DNA from: Klenkia taihuensis
Lineage (GTDB): Bacteria; Actinomycetota; Actinomycetes; Mycobacteriales; Geodermatophilaceae
Assembly: GCF_900112525.1 (NCBI RefSeq)
Contig: NZ_FOMD01000001.1
Span: 682,001-746,000, forward strand
Direction: 5' to 3'
Length of the DNA stretch: 64,000 nucleotides
Numbering within the stretch: position 1 is the first letter of the stretch; each line of letters begins with the position of its first letter. The notes beneath the pieces were generated by a model. The model had not been told where the DNA came from. It did not search any database and was given only the letters and a program-made list of their open reading frames with translations. The position numbers and the translations under genes were made by a program. Below, piece by piece: positions 25,896-33,671 of the stretch.

Positions 25896-26822
25896 TCAAC
25901 CCCCCTGATCGACGCTGCGGGCCCGGGGGAGGTCGGCGAGGGCGGCGCGGACGGCGGCGTCGTCGGGCAGGCCGCCGCGGGCGCCCGGGCCGGTGGTGGA
26001 CAGCGCGGCGGCCACCGCGGCGTAGCGGACGGCCTCCGCCAGCGCGGAACCCCGGTCCAGCGCCGTGCACAGCGCCCCGCAGAAGCAGTCGCCGGCCCCG
26101 GTGGTGTCCACCGGCGACACCGGCAGCGGCGGCTGGTGCAGCGCCGGGCCCTCGGCCGGGACGACCAGCACCCCGTTGCCGCCCAGGGTGACCACCACCG
26201 ACCGCGCGGCCAGCCCGCGGGCCAGCCCGGCGAGCCCGGCGAGGTCGTCGGCACCGGCACCGGCCAGGTCGGCCAGCTCGTGCTCGTTGGGCACCAGGAC
26301 GTCGACCTCGGCCAGCAGCTCGGCGGGCAGCGGCTGCGCGGGGGCGGGGTTGAGGACGACGGTGCCGGTGCACGCGCGGGCGGCGGCGACCACCGTGGGC
26401 ACCGGGGTCTCCAGCTGCAGCAGCAGGACGCCGGCCCCGCGCACGGCGGGCACGTCGACGTCGGCCGGGGTGACCTCGCCGTTCGCCCCGGGCACCACGA
26501 CGATGAGGTTCTCCCCGCCCTCGGCCTCGACCGGGATGGTGGCGCTGCCGGTGGGCACGCCCGGGGTGGCCTGCACCAGCGCGGTGTCCACGCCCGCCTC
26601 GCGCAGGGCGGCCAGCTGGCGGGCGCCGGCGTCGTCGTCCCCGACCCGGCCCACCATCGCGACGCCGTCGCCGAGCCGGCCCGCGGCGGCGGCCTGGTTG
26701 GCGCCCTTCCCGCCGGGCAGCAGCTCCACCGCCGACCCGATCACCGTCTCGCCACGGCCGGGCAGCCGCCCGACCGTGACCACGAGGTCCTCGTTGAGGC
26801 TGCCGGCCACCACCACGCTCAC
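25896..26822 (-). CDS. Ribokinase (PfkB family)
   Basis: A 308-residue sugar kinase that phosphorylates ribose at O5 with ATP. It has the PfkB signature 1 region LLPGGKGANQAAAAGRLG (about 34-51) and signature 2 DTTGAGDCFCGAL with catalytic base D245. The N-terminal GSLNEDLVV and GLPFGKGANQ-like spacing fit ribokinase rather than fructokinase. GTG 26822 overlaps the stop of the upstream DUF6328-like gene (GTGA). No ribose transporter is adjacent, although a ribose-type ABC system lies at 55.6-59.3 kb. Confidence 0.9.
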   Translation of the reverse strand: MSVVVAGSLNEDLVVTVGRLPGRGETVIGSAVELLPGGKGANQAAAAGRLGDGVAMVGRVGDDDAGARQLAALREAGVDTALVQATPGVPTGSATIPVEAEGGENLIVVVPGANGEVTPADVDVPAVRGAGVLLLQLETPVPTVVAAARACTGTVVLNPAPAQPLPAELLAEVDVLVPNEHELADLAGAGADDLAGLAGLARGLAARSVVVTLGGNGVLVVPAEGPALHQPPLPVSPVDTTGAGDCFCGALCTALDRGSALAEAVRYAAVAAALSTTGPGARGGLPDDAAVRAALADLPRARSVDQGG

Positions 26823-27310
26823 CCGCGGGAGCCTAGGGCGCGCCGGGGCAGCAGGTACCAGGTCGTCAGGCCCACCACGCCGACGACCGCGCCGCCCGCG
26901 ACCGCCGCGCCGGTGCCGAGCACCACGTGCAGCACCAGCAGGACGGCGCTGACCACGGCGAGCAGCAGCAGCGCCAGGCCCACCACCAGCAGCCGGTTGC
27001 CGTCGCGCACCAGCGCCTCCCGGGCCCGGTGGCGGAACACCACGCGGTGGTAGGAGACCGGCGCGATGAGCAGCACCGCCGACAACGCGGTGGCCATCAG
27101 GGTGATGACGTAGAGCGTGGTCGCGAAGGCGTCGAGGTCGCCGAAGCGGGAGCTGAACGGCAGCGTCAGCAGGAACCCGAAGAGCACCTGGACGCCGGTG
27201 ATGGTGACCCGAAGCTCCTGCAGCAGCTCCCCGGTGTTGCGGTCGAGCACCTCGTCGGGTGTCTCGTCCCGCGCGCGTGCTGCCCGCTCCGGTCCCGGTT
27301 TCCCGCCCAC
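26819..27310 (-). CDS. DUF6328-like integral membrane protein
   Basis: A 163-residue membrane protein with four hydrophobic segments. The N-terminal cytoplasmic part contains ETPDEVLDRNTGELLQELRV, and the first helices carry VQVLFGFLLTLPFSSRF followed by YHRVVFRHRAREALV, typical of the DUF6328 actinobacterial family of unknown function. GTG 27310 is the most reasonable start, divergent from the DUF3140 gene. It is coupled to ribokinase by a GTGA overlap, but a shared function is not evident. Confidence 0.8.
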   Translation of the reverse strand: MGGKPGPERAARARDETPDEVLDRNTGELLQELRVTITGVQVLFGFLLTLPFSSRFGDLDAFATTLYVITLMATALSAVLLIAPVSYHRVVFRHRAREALVRDGNRLLVVGLALLLLAVVSAVLLVLHVVLGTGAAVAGGAVVGVVGLTTWYLLPRRALGSRG

Positions 27311-27359
27311 GGCGCAGCGGTACCCCGACGCGGACACCCGACGAACCTGGAGGACCGAC

Positions 27360-27701
27360 GTGGCCGACGACGACAAGCAGATCCGGGACGACTTCCACGA
27401 CGCGGTGAACATGACCGCGAAGGAGCTGGAGAAGTTCCTGGAGACCGACGAGTCGAAGGAGGTGGGGCAGAAGTCCGGCGGGTCGGGGGAGTCCACCGGC
27501 CACGAGTCCGGCCGCCGGATCGTCGAGCTGCTGGGCACCAAGGTCGCCGACCTCACCGACGACGACCACCAGCACATGAAGAAGGTGACCGGCTACGTGA
27601 AGCGGCACCTGGCGCAGGGCCCGTCCAAGAACGACGTCGAGGACTCCAAGTGGCGGTACTCCCTGATGAACTGGGGCCACGACCCGCTCAAGGACAAGTA
27701 G
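27360..27701 (+). CDS. DUF3140 family protein
   Basis: A 113-residue charged soluble protein. The start VADDDKQIRDDFHDAVNMT and the conserved stretches KELEKFLETDESKEVGQKSG and VTGYVKRHLAQGP, then SKWRYSLMNWGHDPLK, match the DUF3140 family found across actinobacteria. Members are helical and DNA-binding-like, but no function is established. GTG 27360 follows TGGAGGACC. The methyltransferase gene starts 10 bases later. Confidence 0.85.
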   Translation: MADDDKQIRDDFHDAVNMTAKELEKFLETDESKEVGQKSGGSGESTGHESGRRIVELLGTKVADLTDDDHQHMKKVTGYVKRHLAQGPSKNDVEDSKWRYSLMNWGHDPLKDK

Positions 27702-27711
27702 CGTCGCGGGC

Positions 27712-28410
27712 GTGCCGCTGGCCCGCAACGACCCCGCCCAGTACGACGAGCTCGCCGACCAGTGGTGGCAGCCCTCGGGCGGGTTCGCGATGCTGCACTG
27801 GCTGGCGGCCTCCCGCGCCGAGCACATCCCGCCCGCCGCCTCGCCGGACGCCGTCCTGGTCGACCTGGCCTGCGGCGGCGGGCTCATGGCGCCGCACGTG
27901 CAGCGGCTGGGCTACCGCCACGTCGGGGTCGACCTCGGCGCGGCGGGGCTGGCGGTGGCCCGCGAGCACGGGGTGGGCGCGGTCCGCGGGTCGGTGCTCG
28001 CCGTCCCGCTGGCCGACGGGTGCGCCGACGTCGTGGTCTGCGGCGAGGTGCTCGAGCACGTCGAGGACGACGTCGCCGTGCTCGCCGAGTGCGCGCGGCT
28101 GCTGAGGCCCGGCGGGGCGCTGGTCGTCGACGCGATCGCGGACTCCCGGCTGGCCGGCCCGGTCGCGGTCACCCTGGCCGAGCGGATCCCGGGCGGGCCC
28201 CCGCCGGGCATCCACGACCCCGCGCTGTTCGTCGACCGCCGCCGGCTGCTGGCCGCCGCCGACCGGCTGGGCCTGGAGCTGCGGCTGGTCGGCCTGCGGC
28301 CCTCGGTCCGCGACGTGGTCGCGTGGAGGCGGGGACGGCGGGACGGCGTCCGCATGCGGCCGATGCGGTGGAGCGGCATCCTCTTCGCCGGCTACGGCCG
28401 CAAGCGCTGA
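27712..28410 (+). CDS. SAM-dependent methyltransferase, UbiG-like
   Basis: A 232-residue class I methyltransferase. The N-terminal NDPAQYDELADQWW motif is typical of UbiG-like O-methyltransferases. Motif I is VDLACGGGLMAPHV, the acidic loop VGVDLG, and post-motifs VVVCGEVLEHVEDD and LRPGGALVVDAI complete the SAM fold. It lies directly before a type III polyketide synthase gene on the same strand, as in actinobacterial alkylresorcinol/quinone clusters, so it probably methylates the polyketide hydroxyl group (inference). Confidence 0.85.
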   Translation: MPLARNDPAQYDELADQWWQPSGGFAMLHWLAASRAEHIPPAASPDAVLVDLACGGGLMAPHVQRLGYRHVGVDLGAAGLAVAREHGVGAVRGSVLAVPLADGCADVVVCGEVLEHVEDDVAVLAECARLLRPGGALVVDAIADSRLAGPVAVTLAERIPGGPPPGIHDPALFVDRRRLLAAADRLGLELRLVGLRPSVRDVVAWRRGRRDGVRMRPMRWSGILFAGYGRKR

Positions 28411-28431
28411 GCCCCGACCGCCCGTACCGTC

Positions 28432-28450
28432 GGAGAAGTGACGCTTCTCC
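28432..28450. promoter_or_regulatory. Hairpin between methyltransferase and type III PKS genes
   Basis: A perfect 7-bp inverted repeat GGAGAAG-TGACG-CTTCTCC in the 53-base gap. It may act as an operator for the PKS gene or as an attenuator. Confidence 0.35.
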
Positions 28451-28463
28451 CGGGCCGGTCCCG

Positions 28464-29492
28464 ATGACCGCCGCCGTGATCACCGGCTCCGGCCGGGCGC
28501 TGCCGGCCACCTACACGCAGGACGACGTGTGGGAGGGCTTCTTCGCCGAGCACTACGCCGGGCTGCGCTCGGCGCGGCGGGTGTTCTCCGCGTCGGGGGT
28601 CAGCACCCGGCACGCGGTGGTCAACCCGGTGCACGAGGACATCTCGCAGTGGGGCACCGGCGCCCGGATGGCCCGCTACGTCGACGAGGCCATGCCGCTG
28701 GGCAAGCAGGCGGTCGCCGCCGCGCTGGACTCCGCGGGCCTCGCGCCCGGCGACGTCGGGCTGTTCTCCGTGGTCACCTGCACCGGCTACGCCACCCCGG
28801 GCCTGGACATCCGGCTGGCCAGCGACCTGGGCATGCCCGCCGGGGTGCAGCGGCTGCTGGTCGGCCACATGGGCTGCTACGCGGCGCTGCCGGGCCTGGG
28901 CGCGGTCGGTGACTACGTGGTGGCCCGGTCCCGCCCCGCGGTGATGCTGTGCGTCGAGCTGACCAGCCTGCACGTGCAGCCGGCCCGGCACGACCTGTCG
29001 CAGGTGGTGGCGCACGCGCTGTTCAGCGACGCCGCGTCCGCCGTCGTCCTCGAGCCCGGCGCCCGTCGCGGTCTGCGGGTGGCCGCGACGGTGGCCCGCA
29101 CCGACTCCTCGACCGCCGACCACATGACCTGGGACGTCACCGACCTGGGCTTCAAGATGGGCCTGTCGCCGCGGGTGCCCGACGTGCTGGCCCGGCACGT
29201 CGGCGACGTGGTGCAGGAGCTGCTGGACACCGCCGGCCTGCAGGTCGGCGACGTGGCCGGCTGGGCGGTGCACCCCGGTGGCCCCCGGATCCTGGACGTC
29301 GCCCGCGACCAGCTCGGCCTCACCGAGGAGCAGATGGCGCCCTCGCGGCGGGTGCTGGCCGAGCACGGCAACTGCTCGTCGGCCACGGTGCTGCTGGTGC
29401 TGGACGAGCTCGGGGACGTCGACGGCCCGGTCGTCGCGATGGCCTTCGGGCCCGGGCTGACGCTCTACGCCACGCTGCTGCTGCCGGCCTGA
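28464..29492 (+). CDS. Type III polyketide synthase (chalcone synthase-like)
   Basis: A 342-residue thiolase-fold enzyme that condenses malonyl-CoA units on an acyl-CoA starter. The catalytic triad is visible: C138 in GHMGCYAALPG, H270 in WAVHPGGPRILD, and N303 in EHGNCSSATV. The C-terminal GPGL(T)LY loop is also present. ATG 28464 is the first start beyond the hairpin. With the preceding methyltransferase it forms a minimal T3PKS gene pair; the oxygenase and the second methyltransferase often seen in such clusters are absent here. Alkylpyrone or alkylresorcinol products are the likeliest, but the starter is unknown. Confidence 0.93.
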   Translation: MTAAVITGSGRALPATYTQDDVWEGFFAEHYAGLRSARRVFSASGVSTRHAVVNPVHEDISQWGTGARMARYVDEAMPLGKQAVAAALDSAGLAPGDVGLFSVVTCTGYATPGLDIRLASDLGMPAGVQRLLVGHMGCYAALPGLGAVGDYVVARSRPAVMLCVELTSLHVQPARHDLSQVVAHALFSDAASAVVLEPGARRGLRVAATVARTDSSTADHMTWDVTDLGFKMGLSPRVPDVLARHVGDVVQELLDTAGLQVGDVAGWAVHPGGPRILDVARDQLGLTEEQMAPSRRVLAEHGNCSSATVLLVLDELGDVDGPVVAMAFGPGLTLYATLLLPA

Positions 29493-29525
29493 GCAGAGGG
29501 GGACCGGGCGGGGGCAGGGCCCGGT

Positions 29526-29552
29526 AGCTGAACGGAGCTGTTCCGGTCAGCT
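29526..29552. terminator. Hairpin between convergent genes
   Basis: AGCTGA pairs with TCAGCT and, inside one mismatch, CGGA pairs with TCCG around a 5-base loop. It lies in the 176-base gap between the type III PKS and the convergent acetyltransferase. Confidence 0.4.
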
Positions 29553-29668
29553 GCTCCGATCCTGGGGGGTCCCGGGAGGCCCGGCCAACCGCCGCGCAGC
29601 TGGTGGGACCCGTGGTACGCGATCCGGTCGGGCGGGGCGGCGGGTCGGCACGCTGAGCGACCGCGGAC

Positions 29669-30199
29669 TCACCAGAGACTGCCGCGCCGCCAGTCGCACA
29701 CGAGCACCTCGGTGGGGTCGACCGGCTCCACCGGCAGCACGTAGACCCAGGAGTCGTCGCCGTCCACCACGCCGTCGGGGGTGAGGCAGCGCAGCGGACC
29801 GGTCCAGCGGGTCCAGCCGCGGGCGTCGTAGAGCGCCGCGCCGTCCTCGCTGGCGGCCAGCGCGCCGAGCTCGAACCCGCCCCGCACCAGCCGCTCGACC
29901 TCGGCCATGAGCGCCCCGGCGATGCCCTGGCGGCGGGCGTGCGCGGCGACCGCGACCGCCTCGACGTAGCCGGTGCGCAGCGTGCGCTCCCCGGCGATCA
30001 GCTGCCGGCCGACGACGGCGGCGTGCCCGACCAGCTCGCCGTCGCGGCGGGCGAGCACGTGCAGCCCGCCCAGGGCGTGGCCCCAGTCCTCGTCGGAGAA
30101 GTGCTCGTCGTCGTCGGCGAAGGCGCCGTCGAGCAGGGCGCGCAGTTCTTGCCGCTCGGCGGGGGTCAGGTCCGCGGTCGGCAGGGTGCGCAGCTCCAC
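29669..30199 (-). CDS. GNAT acetyltransferase, AAC(2')-I (aminoglycoside 2'-N-acetyltransferase) family
   Basis: A 176-residue single-domain GNAT protein. Its layout closely follows mycobacterial AAC(2')-I: ALLDGAFADDDEHFSDEDWGH, then LGGLHVLARRDGELVGHAAVV, GYVEAVAVAAHARRQGIAGA (acetyl-CoA P-loop), YDARGWTRWTGP, and the diagnostic C-terminus CDWRRGSLW. The family acetylates the 2' amino group of aminoglycosides and, in mycobacteria, may have a housekeeping role. GTG 30199 was chosen as the family-like start. It lies 5 bases after the FMN-reductase gene on the same strand. Actual resistance is untested. Confidence 0.88.
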   Translation of the reverse strand: MELRTLPTADLTPAERQELRALLDGAFADDDEHFSDEDWGHALGGLHVLARRDGELVGHAAVVGRQLIAGERTLRTGYVEAVAVAAHARRQGIAGALMAEVERLVRGGFELGALAASEDGAALYDARGWTRWTGPLRCLTPDGVVDGDDSWVYVLPVEPVDPTEVLVCDWRRGSLW

Positions 30200-30204
30200 G
30201 CCGC

Positions 30205-30774
30205 TCAGTCTCGCGGTCCCCGCAGCTTCGTGGTCAGCCGGGCGATCTCGTCGAGCATCGCGGTGGCGCCGGCCTGCAGCTCGGCGTTGCCGGTGAAGAC
30301 GCCGTCGTCGTCGATGAACTGGGTGAAGAACGGGATGGTGGCGGCCTCGACGACCGGCACGACGCGCAGCGCGCCGAGCACCGGCTTGAGCGCGGCGGCC
30401 GAGCGGGTGCCGGCGGAGACGCCGCCGTAGGAGACCAGGCCGGCGGCCTTGTCGGCCCACTCGTGGAAGAGGAAGTCGATGGCGTTCTTCAGCCCGCCGG
30501 GGATCGAGTGGTTGTACTCGGGGAAGACGAAGACGAAGGCGTCGGCCCGGGAGATCGTGGCCGACCAGGCCTTGGTGTGGTCCTTCGTGTACTGGCCCAG
30601 CCGCGGGTGGTTGGGCTCGTCGAACACCGGCAGCCCGGCGTCGGCCAGGTCGACCAGCTCGACGTCGAACCCGCCGTGCGCCTGTGCCTGCTCGGCGACC
30701 CAGCGGGCCACGGCGATGCCCTTGCGGCCGGGGCGGGTGCTGCCGGCGATGACCTGCAGGACGGGACGGGGCAC
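30205..30774 (-). CDS. NADPH-dependent FMN reductase/azoreductase-like flavoprotein
   Basis: A 189-residue flavodoxin-fold protein. The N-terminal phosphate loop GSTRPGRKG (11-19) and PEYNHSIPGGLKNAID (the FMN/dimer motif) are typical of the NADPH-dependent FMN reductase family, which uses NAD(P)H to reduce flavin, quinones or chromate. It starts divergently from an AraC-type regulator, with a short palindrome between them, and the AAC(2')-like gene follows immediately, so the two form a small operon. Confidence 0.9.
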   Translation of the reverse strand: MPRPVLQVIAGSTRPGRKGIAVARWVAEQAQAHGGFDVELVDLADAGLPVFDEPNHPRLGQYTKDHTKAWSATISRADAFVFVFPEYNHSIPGGLKNAIDFLFHEWADKAAGLVSYGGVSAGTRSAAALKPVLGALRVVPVVEAATIPFFTQFIDDDGVFTGNAELQAGATAMLDEIARLTTKLRGPRD

Positions 30775-30798
30775 GGCGGGGCTCCTCGGGTCGAAGTG

Positions 30799-30813
30799 GT
30801 TGAGCCTTCAAAC
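30799..30813. promoter_or_regulatory. Imperfect palindrome in the FMN reductase/AraC divergent promoter
   Basis: GTTGAGCCTTCAAAC has near-symmetric arms (GTTGA/TCAAAC) in an otherwise GC-rich gap of 158 bases. It may be an operator or promoter element for the reductase operon, which starts 25 bases away. Confidence 0.3.
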
Positions 30814-30932
30814 TACGCCGGTCGACGGGCGACGACGAGCGGGGGCGAGGTCCGGGACCGTTCCGTCCCGCCCGGTGGGGTGGGACGCTGGCGCGGAACG
30901 GGCCCGGCCGGGGGTCCGGGTCGGGTGGGGAG

Positions 30933-31868
30933 GTGGCGGTGGCGCACCTGTCGATGGAGGTCGACGGGGTGGACGAGGTCGCTGCGGCCCTGGCCGAGCG
31001 GTACCGGGTGGCGGTCGGTGCGGCCGGTCCCCGCCCGGGCCTGCGGCTGGTGCAGGACACCGTCGCCGGCGTCGAGGTCTCGCGGATCCGGTACGGCGTG
31101 GACGCCGTGATCACCGCCCAGGAACCGCGGGCGGGCACCTGCGTGGCCCGGCTGCGCGGCGGGTCGGTCGGCTACCGGTCGGCCGGGCAGCAGCACCGGT
31201 GGGCCGCCGGCGACGTGTACCTCGCCGCGCCCGCCGGCGCGGTGTTCGAGGCCGAGGTGCACGACTGCGAGGCCGACTACGTGGTCATCGACCCGTCGAC
31301 CTTCGCGGCGGTGGCGCAGACCGCCGACGGCGGGGCGCCCGCGCTCACCGGCTGGACGCCGGTGTCGGGCGCGGCCGCCCGGCAGTGGCTGGACACCCTG
31401 GAGTTCGTGCAGCGGACCGCGGCCGGGCCCGCCGTCCCGCCGCTGGTGGCCGGGGCGACGGCGCGGTTGATGGCGGCGGCGACCCTGGCCGCCTTCCCGA
31501 CCGATGCCGCGGTGGAGCCCGCCGCCCGGGACCGCCGGGACGCCCGGCCCCGCATCGTGGCGCAGGCCGTGGCCTTCATCGAGAGCCACCCCGACCGGGA
31601 CCTGACGGTCGCCGACGTCGCGGAGGCCGCGCACGTCACGCCCCGCGCCCTGCAGCTGGCCTTCCGCAAGCACCTGGGCACCACGCCGATGGCGCACCTG
31701 CGCCGGGTCCGCCTGGAGCGGGCGCACGCCGACCTGCTCGCCGCCGACCCCGGCCGCGCCACCGTGGGCGCGATCGCCGCCCGGTGGGGGTTCGCCGACG
31801 CGGGCCGCTTCGCGCGGCGGTACCGGGACGTCTACGGCCGCTCCCCGAGCACCACGCTGCTGTCCTGA
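30933..31868 (+). CDS. AraC-family transcriptional regulator
   Basis: A 311-residue regulator. The N-terminal cupin-like sensor region (about 1-190) ends before a two-helix-turn-helix AraC domain at about 205-305: DLTVADVAEAAHVTPRALQLAFRK, then GTTPMAHLRRVRLERA and GAIAARWGFADAGRFARRYR. GTG 30933 follows GGGGAGG; a second GTG two codons later is also possible. It diverges from the FMN reductase-acetyltransferase pair and may control it. The ligand is unknown. Confidence 0.88.
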   Translation: MAVAHLSMEVDGVDEVAAALAERYRVAVGAAGPRPGLRLVQDTVAGVEVSRIRYGVDAVITAQEPRAGTCVARLRGGSVGYRSAGQQHRWAAGDVYLAAPAGAVFEAEVHDCEADYVVIDPSTFAAVAQTADGGAPALTGWTPVSGAAARQWLDTLEFVQRTAAGPAVPPLVAGATARLMAAATLAAFPTDAAVEPAARDRRDARPRIVAQAVAFIESHPDRDLTVADVAEAAHVTPRALQLAFRKHLGTTPMAHLRRVRLERAHADLLAADPGRATVGAIAARWGFADAGRFARRYRDVYGRSPSTTLLS

Positions 31869-31881
31869 CCGCTCCTCGCCG

Positions 31882-32544
31882 TCAGCGCACGTCGAGGAGC
31901 GGGACGAACACCTGCCCGACCAGCGCCTCGACCTCGCGCCCGGACAGGGGGTCGGGCTGGTCGACGTAGCGGGACCACCACAGCGCCCGCAGCACCCGGT
32001 CCGCGGTCCCCTCGCGCCGGGTGGGCACGGCCCGGCCCCGAGCGCGTTCGGCCCCGACGACGCGGGCCAGGACGCCGCTCAGCGGCCAGCGGACGACCTC
32101 GTCCAGGGCGCCCTGCACCACGAGGCTGGTCCGGGCCTCGCCGAGCAGGGCGGCTGCGGCCCGTTCACCGCGGTCGAGGTCCCGCGTCCAGGGGTGCAGC
32201 ACCGTGGCCAGGTCGCCGGCCAGGGATGCGGTGCTCGGCGCGCGCGGGACCAGGCTGCAGGTGCGGACCGCGTCGGCGGCGAGGTGTGGCATGTCGGGCC
32301 AGCGCCGGTAGACCCCGGCCCGGCCGGCGCCGGCCCGGGAGGCGACACGCTCGATGGTGAGCAGCGAGAGGCCACCCTCGGCGAGGACGTCGACCGCCAC
32401 GGCCAGCAGGCGGGTCGTCAGCTCCTCGTCCCGCGGCCGGCCGCCGCGCACCGGGCCGGGGTCGGACGGTGGACGGCGCTCGGGCCGCGCCCGTGGGGAC
32501 GGTGCCCTGCCCTTCGGTGACGGGTCCGCGGTGGGGGAGACCAT
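31882..32544 (-). CDS. TetR-family transcriptional regulator
   Basis: A 220-residue protein. A disordered, Arg/Pro-rich N-terminus of about 35 residues precedes the TetR helix-turn-helix: DEELTTRLLAVAVDVLAEGG, LTIERVASRAGAGRAGVYRRW. The C-terminal region resembles TetR_C_11/TetR_C_16 domains. ATG 32544 has CAGGAG upstream. It converges on the AraC gene with 13 bases between stops. No divergent target gene is adjacent, so its regulon is unclear. Confidence 0.85.
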   Translation of the reverse strand: MVSPTADPSPKGRAPSPRARPERRPPSDPGPVRGGRPRDEELTTRLLAVAVDVLAEGGLSLLTIERVASRAGAGRAGVYRRWPDMPHLAADAVRTCSLVPRAPSTASLAGDLATVLHPWTRDLDRGERAAAALLGEARTSLVVQGALDEVVRWPLSGVLARVVGAERARGRAVPTRREGTADRVLRALWWSRYVDQPDPLSGREVEALVGQVFVPLLDVR

Positions 32545-32972
32545 GCTGCGCTCCTGTGCGCCGACGCCCGACGTCGTCGTCGGGCCGGCTCCACGCGGCC
32601 CGGCGCTCGCTCGTCGACGCCCGGCCGCACCGGTGATGAGGATCGTAGATCGACGGTCAGGATCCCTGCACGACCAGATCGACCGGGTCGCCGGGCAGTC
32701 GGCCGGCTGAGCGGACCTCGCCGGCGCCGCCCACCGCGGCGGCGAGCTGTCGGGCTGAGATGGTGCTATTCGCCAGTGTCCGTTGATCCCCGCAGCAATT
32801 CTTGCGCGCATTCCGTGACTGCGCGTCCGAAACGGCAATGAATCGGTGGCACCATTCTGACTTTTTTCACCTCGGCATTTGCGCTGCTCCGTCCGCGCAT
32901 TCGATCAGCAACGGAACAGCGAGACTCGGAAGGCCCGATTGGGCTGGCACCATCCAGGGGCAGCGACTGGTC
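32545..32972. other. Intergenic region of 428 bases
   Basis: No coding frame looks real here. The part from 32760 to 32950 is clearly richer in A/T than its surroundings, including a T6 run near 32872, and probably holds the promoter of the membrane-protein gene at 32973. GATC-GTA-GATC (32641-32651) lies upstream of the TetR gene and may be part of its promoter/operator. Confidence 0.5.
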
Positions 32973-33497
32973 ATGACTCAGCAACCACACCCCCCGATCA
33001 ACGACCCCCGTGACAGCACCCGCGTCGACCGGGACCGCCGCGCCAACCCCGTGGGCGCCTATGCGGCGATCACCGGCATCGTCATCTTCACCATCGCCAC
33101 CTTCCTGTCCTGGGTGTCCACCACCGACCCGGAGGACCCCACGTCGGGGTCCGGGTACGAGACGGACACCGTCATCCCGCTGCTCGCCTACCTGGGGATC
33201 GGGCTGGCCGTGGCGCTGCTCTACGCCATCTCCCGCGCCCGGGGGCGCCAGCACCGCGGCCTGTCCCTGGTCACCATGGCGGTCGGCATCGCGGCCGTCG
33301 GGATCGCGCTGAGCTACGTCTTCGACGCCCCGGGCGCCTTCGAGCGGGGTGCGGACCTCGAGGCCGAGGCCGGGCCGTGGATCGGCCTGGTCGGCGGGAT
33401 CGTGTGGTCGATCGGAGCCGGCCTGTTGGCCAAGGAGCCCGAGGGCGACGACGACTGGCACGAGGCACGGCGAGTGACCGGCAACTCCGCACTCTGA
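32973..33497 (+). CDS. Hypothetical membrane protein (174 aa)
   Basis: A 174-residue protein starting MTQQPHPPINDPRD with a polar N-terminus, then four hydrophobic segments at about 28-48, 72-90, 98-116 and 135-152. Between the first two lies an Asp/Ser-rich loop (STTDPEDPTSGSGYETD), and the end is acidic (EPEGDDDWHEARR). No family is recognised. It is the last chromosomal gene before the left boundary of the tRNA-Gly island. Confidence 0.75.
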   Translation: MTQQPHPPINDPRDSTRVDRDRRANPVGAYAAITGIVIFTIATFLSWVSTTDPEDPTSGSGYETDTVIPLLAYLGIGLAVALLYAISRARGRQHRGLSLVTMAVGIAAVGIALSYVFDAPGAFERGADLEAEAGPWIGLVGGIVWSIGAGLLAKEPEGDDDWHEARRVTGNSAL

Positions 33498-33549
33498 CTG
33501 CTGCAGCGGGCCTCACGCCCCCGCATGGGGCTCGCGGCGCAGCTGCGTG

Positions 33550-33592
33550 AGCGGGTGGCGCAAACCGAACTCGCAGTGTCAGCTTGGGAAGG
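33550..33592. repeat. Left attachment site: partial tRNA-Gly duplicate
   Basis: These 43 bases match the 3' part of the tRNA-Gly gene (42490-42532) at 38 positions, including 15 contiguous bases covering the anticodon loop. The 5' half of a tRNA is absent and the CCA is not kept, so this is a displaced tRNA 3' end rather than a tRNA gene. Confidence 0.85.
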
Positions 33593-33651
33593 ACCAGTGC
33601 GGCACGCAAAAGCCCTGCTCAGAGGCCCTGTTTCGCGTTGTCACCCCGCTC

Positions 33652-33671
33652 ATGACCTAGGAATGACCTAC
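33652..33671. promoter_or_regulatory. Two TGACCTA heptamers: candidate left arm-type integrase sites
   Basis: ATGACCTAG (33652-33660) and ATGACCTAC (33663-33671) are direct repeats 11 bases apart, one DNA turn. They overlap the integrase stop codon. The same heptamer recurs four times near the other end, so they may be integrase or excisionase arm-binding sites. Confidence 0.5.

Noticed and set aside
33550-33592. A second tRNA-Gly gene
   Set aside because: Only the 3' part is present, there is no D arm or 5' acceptor, the T arm carries mismatches and CCA is absent; it is a displaced attachment half.
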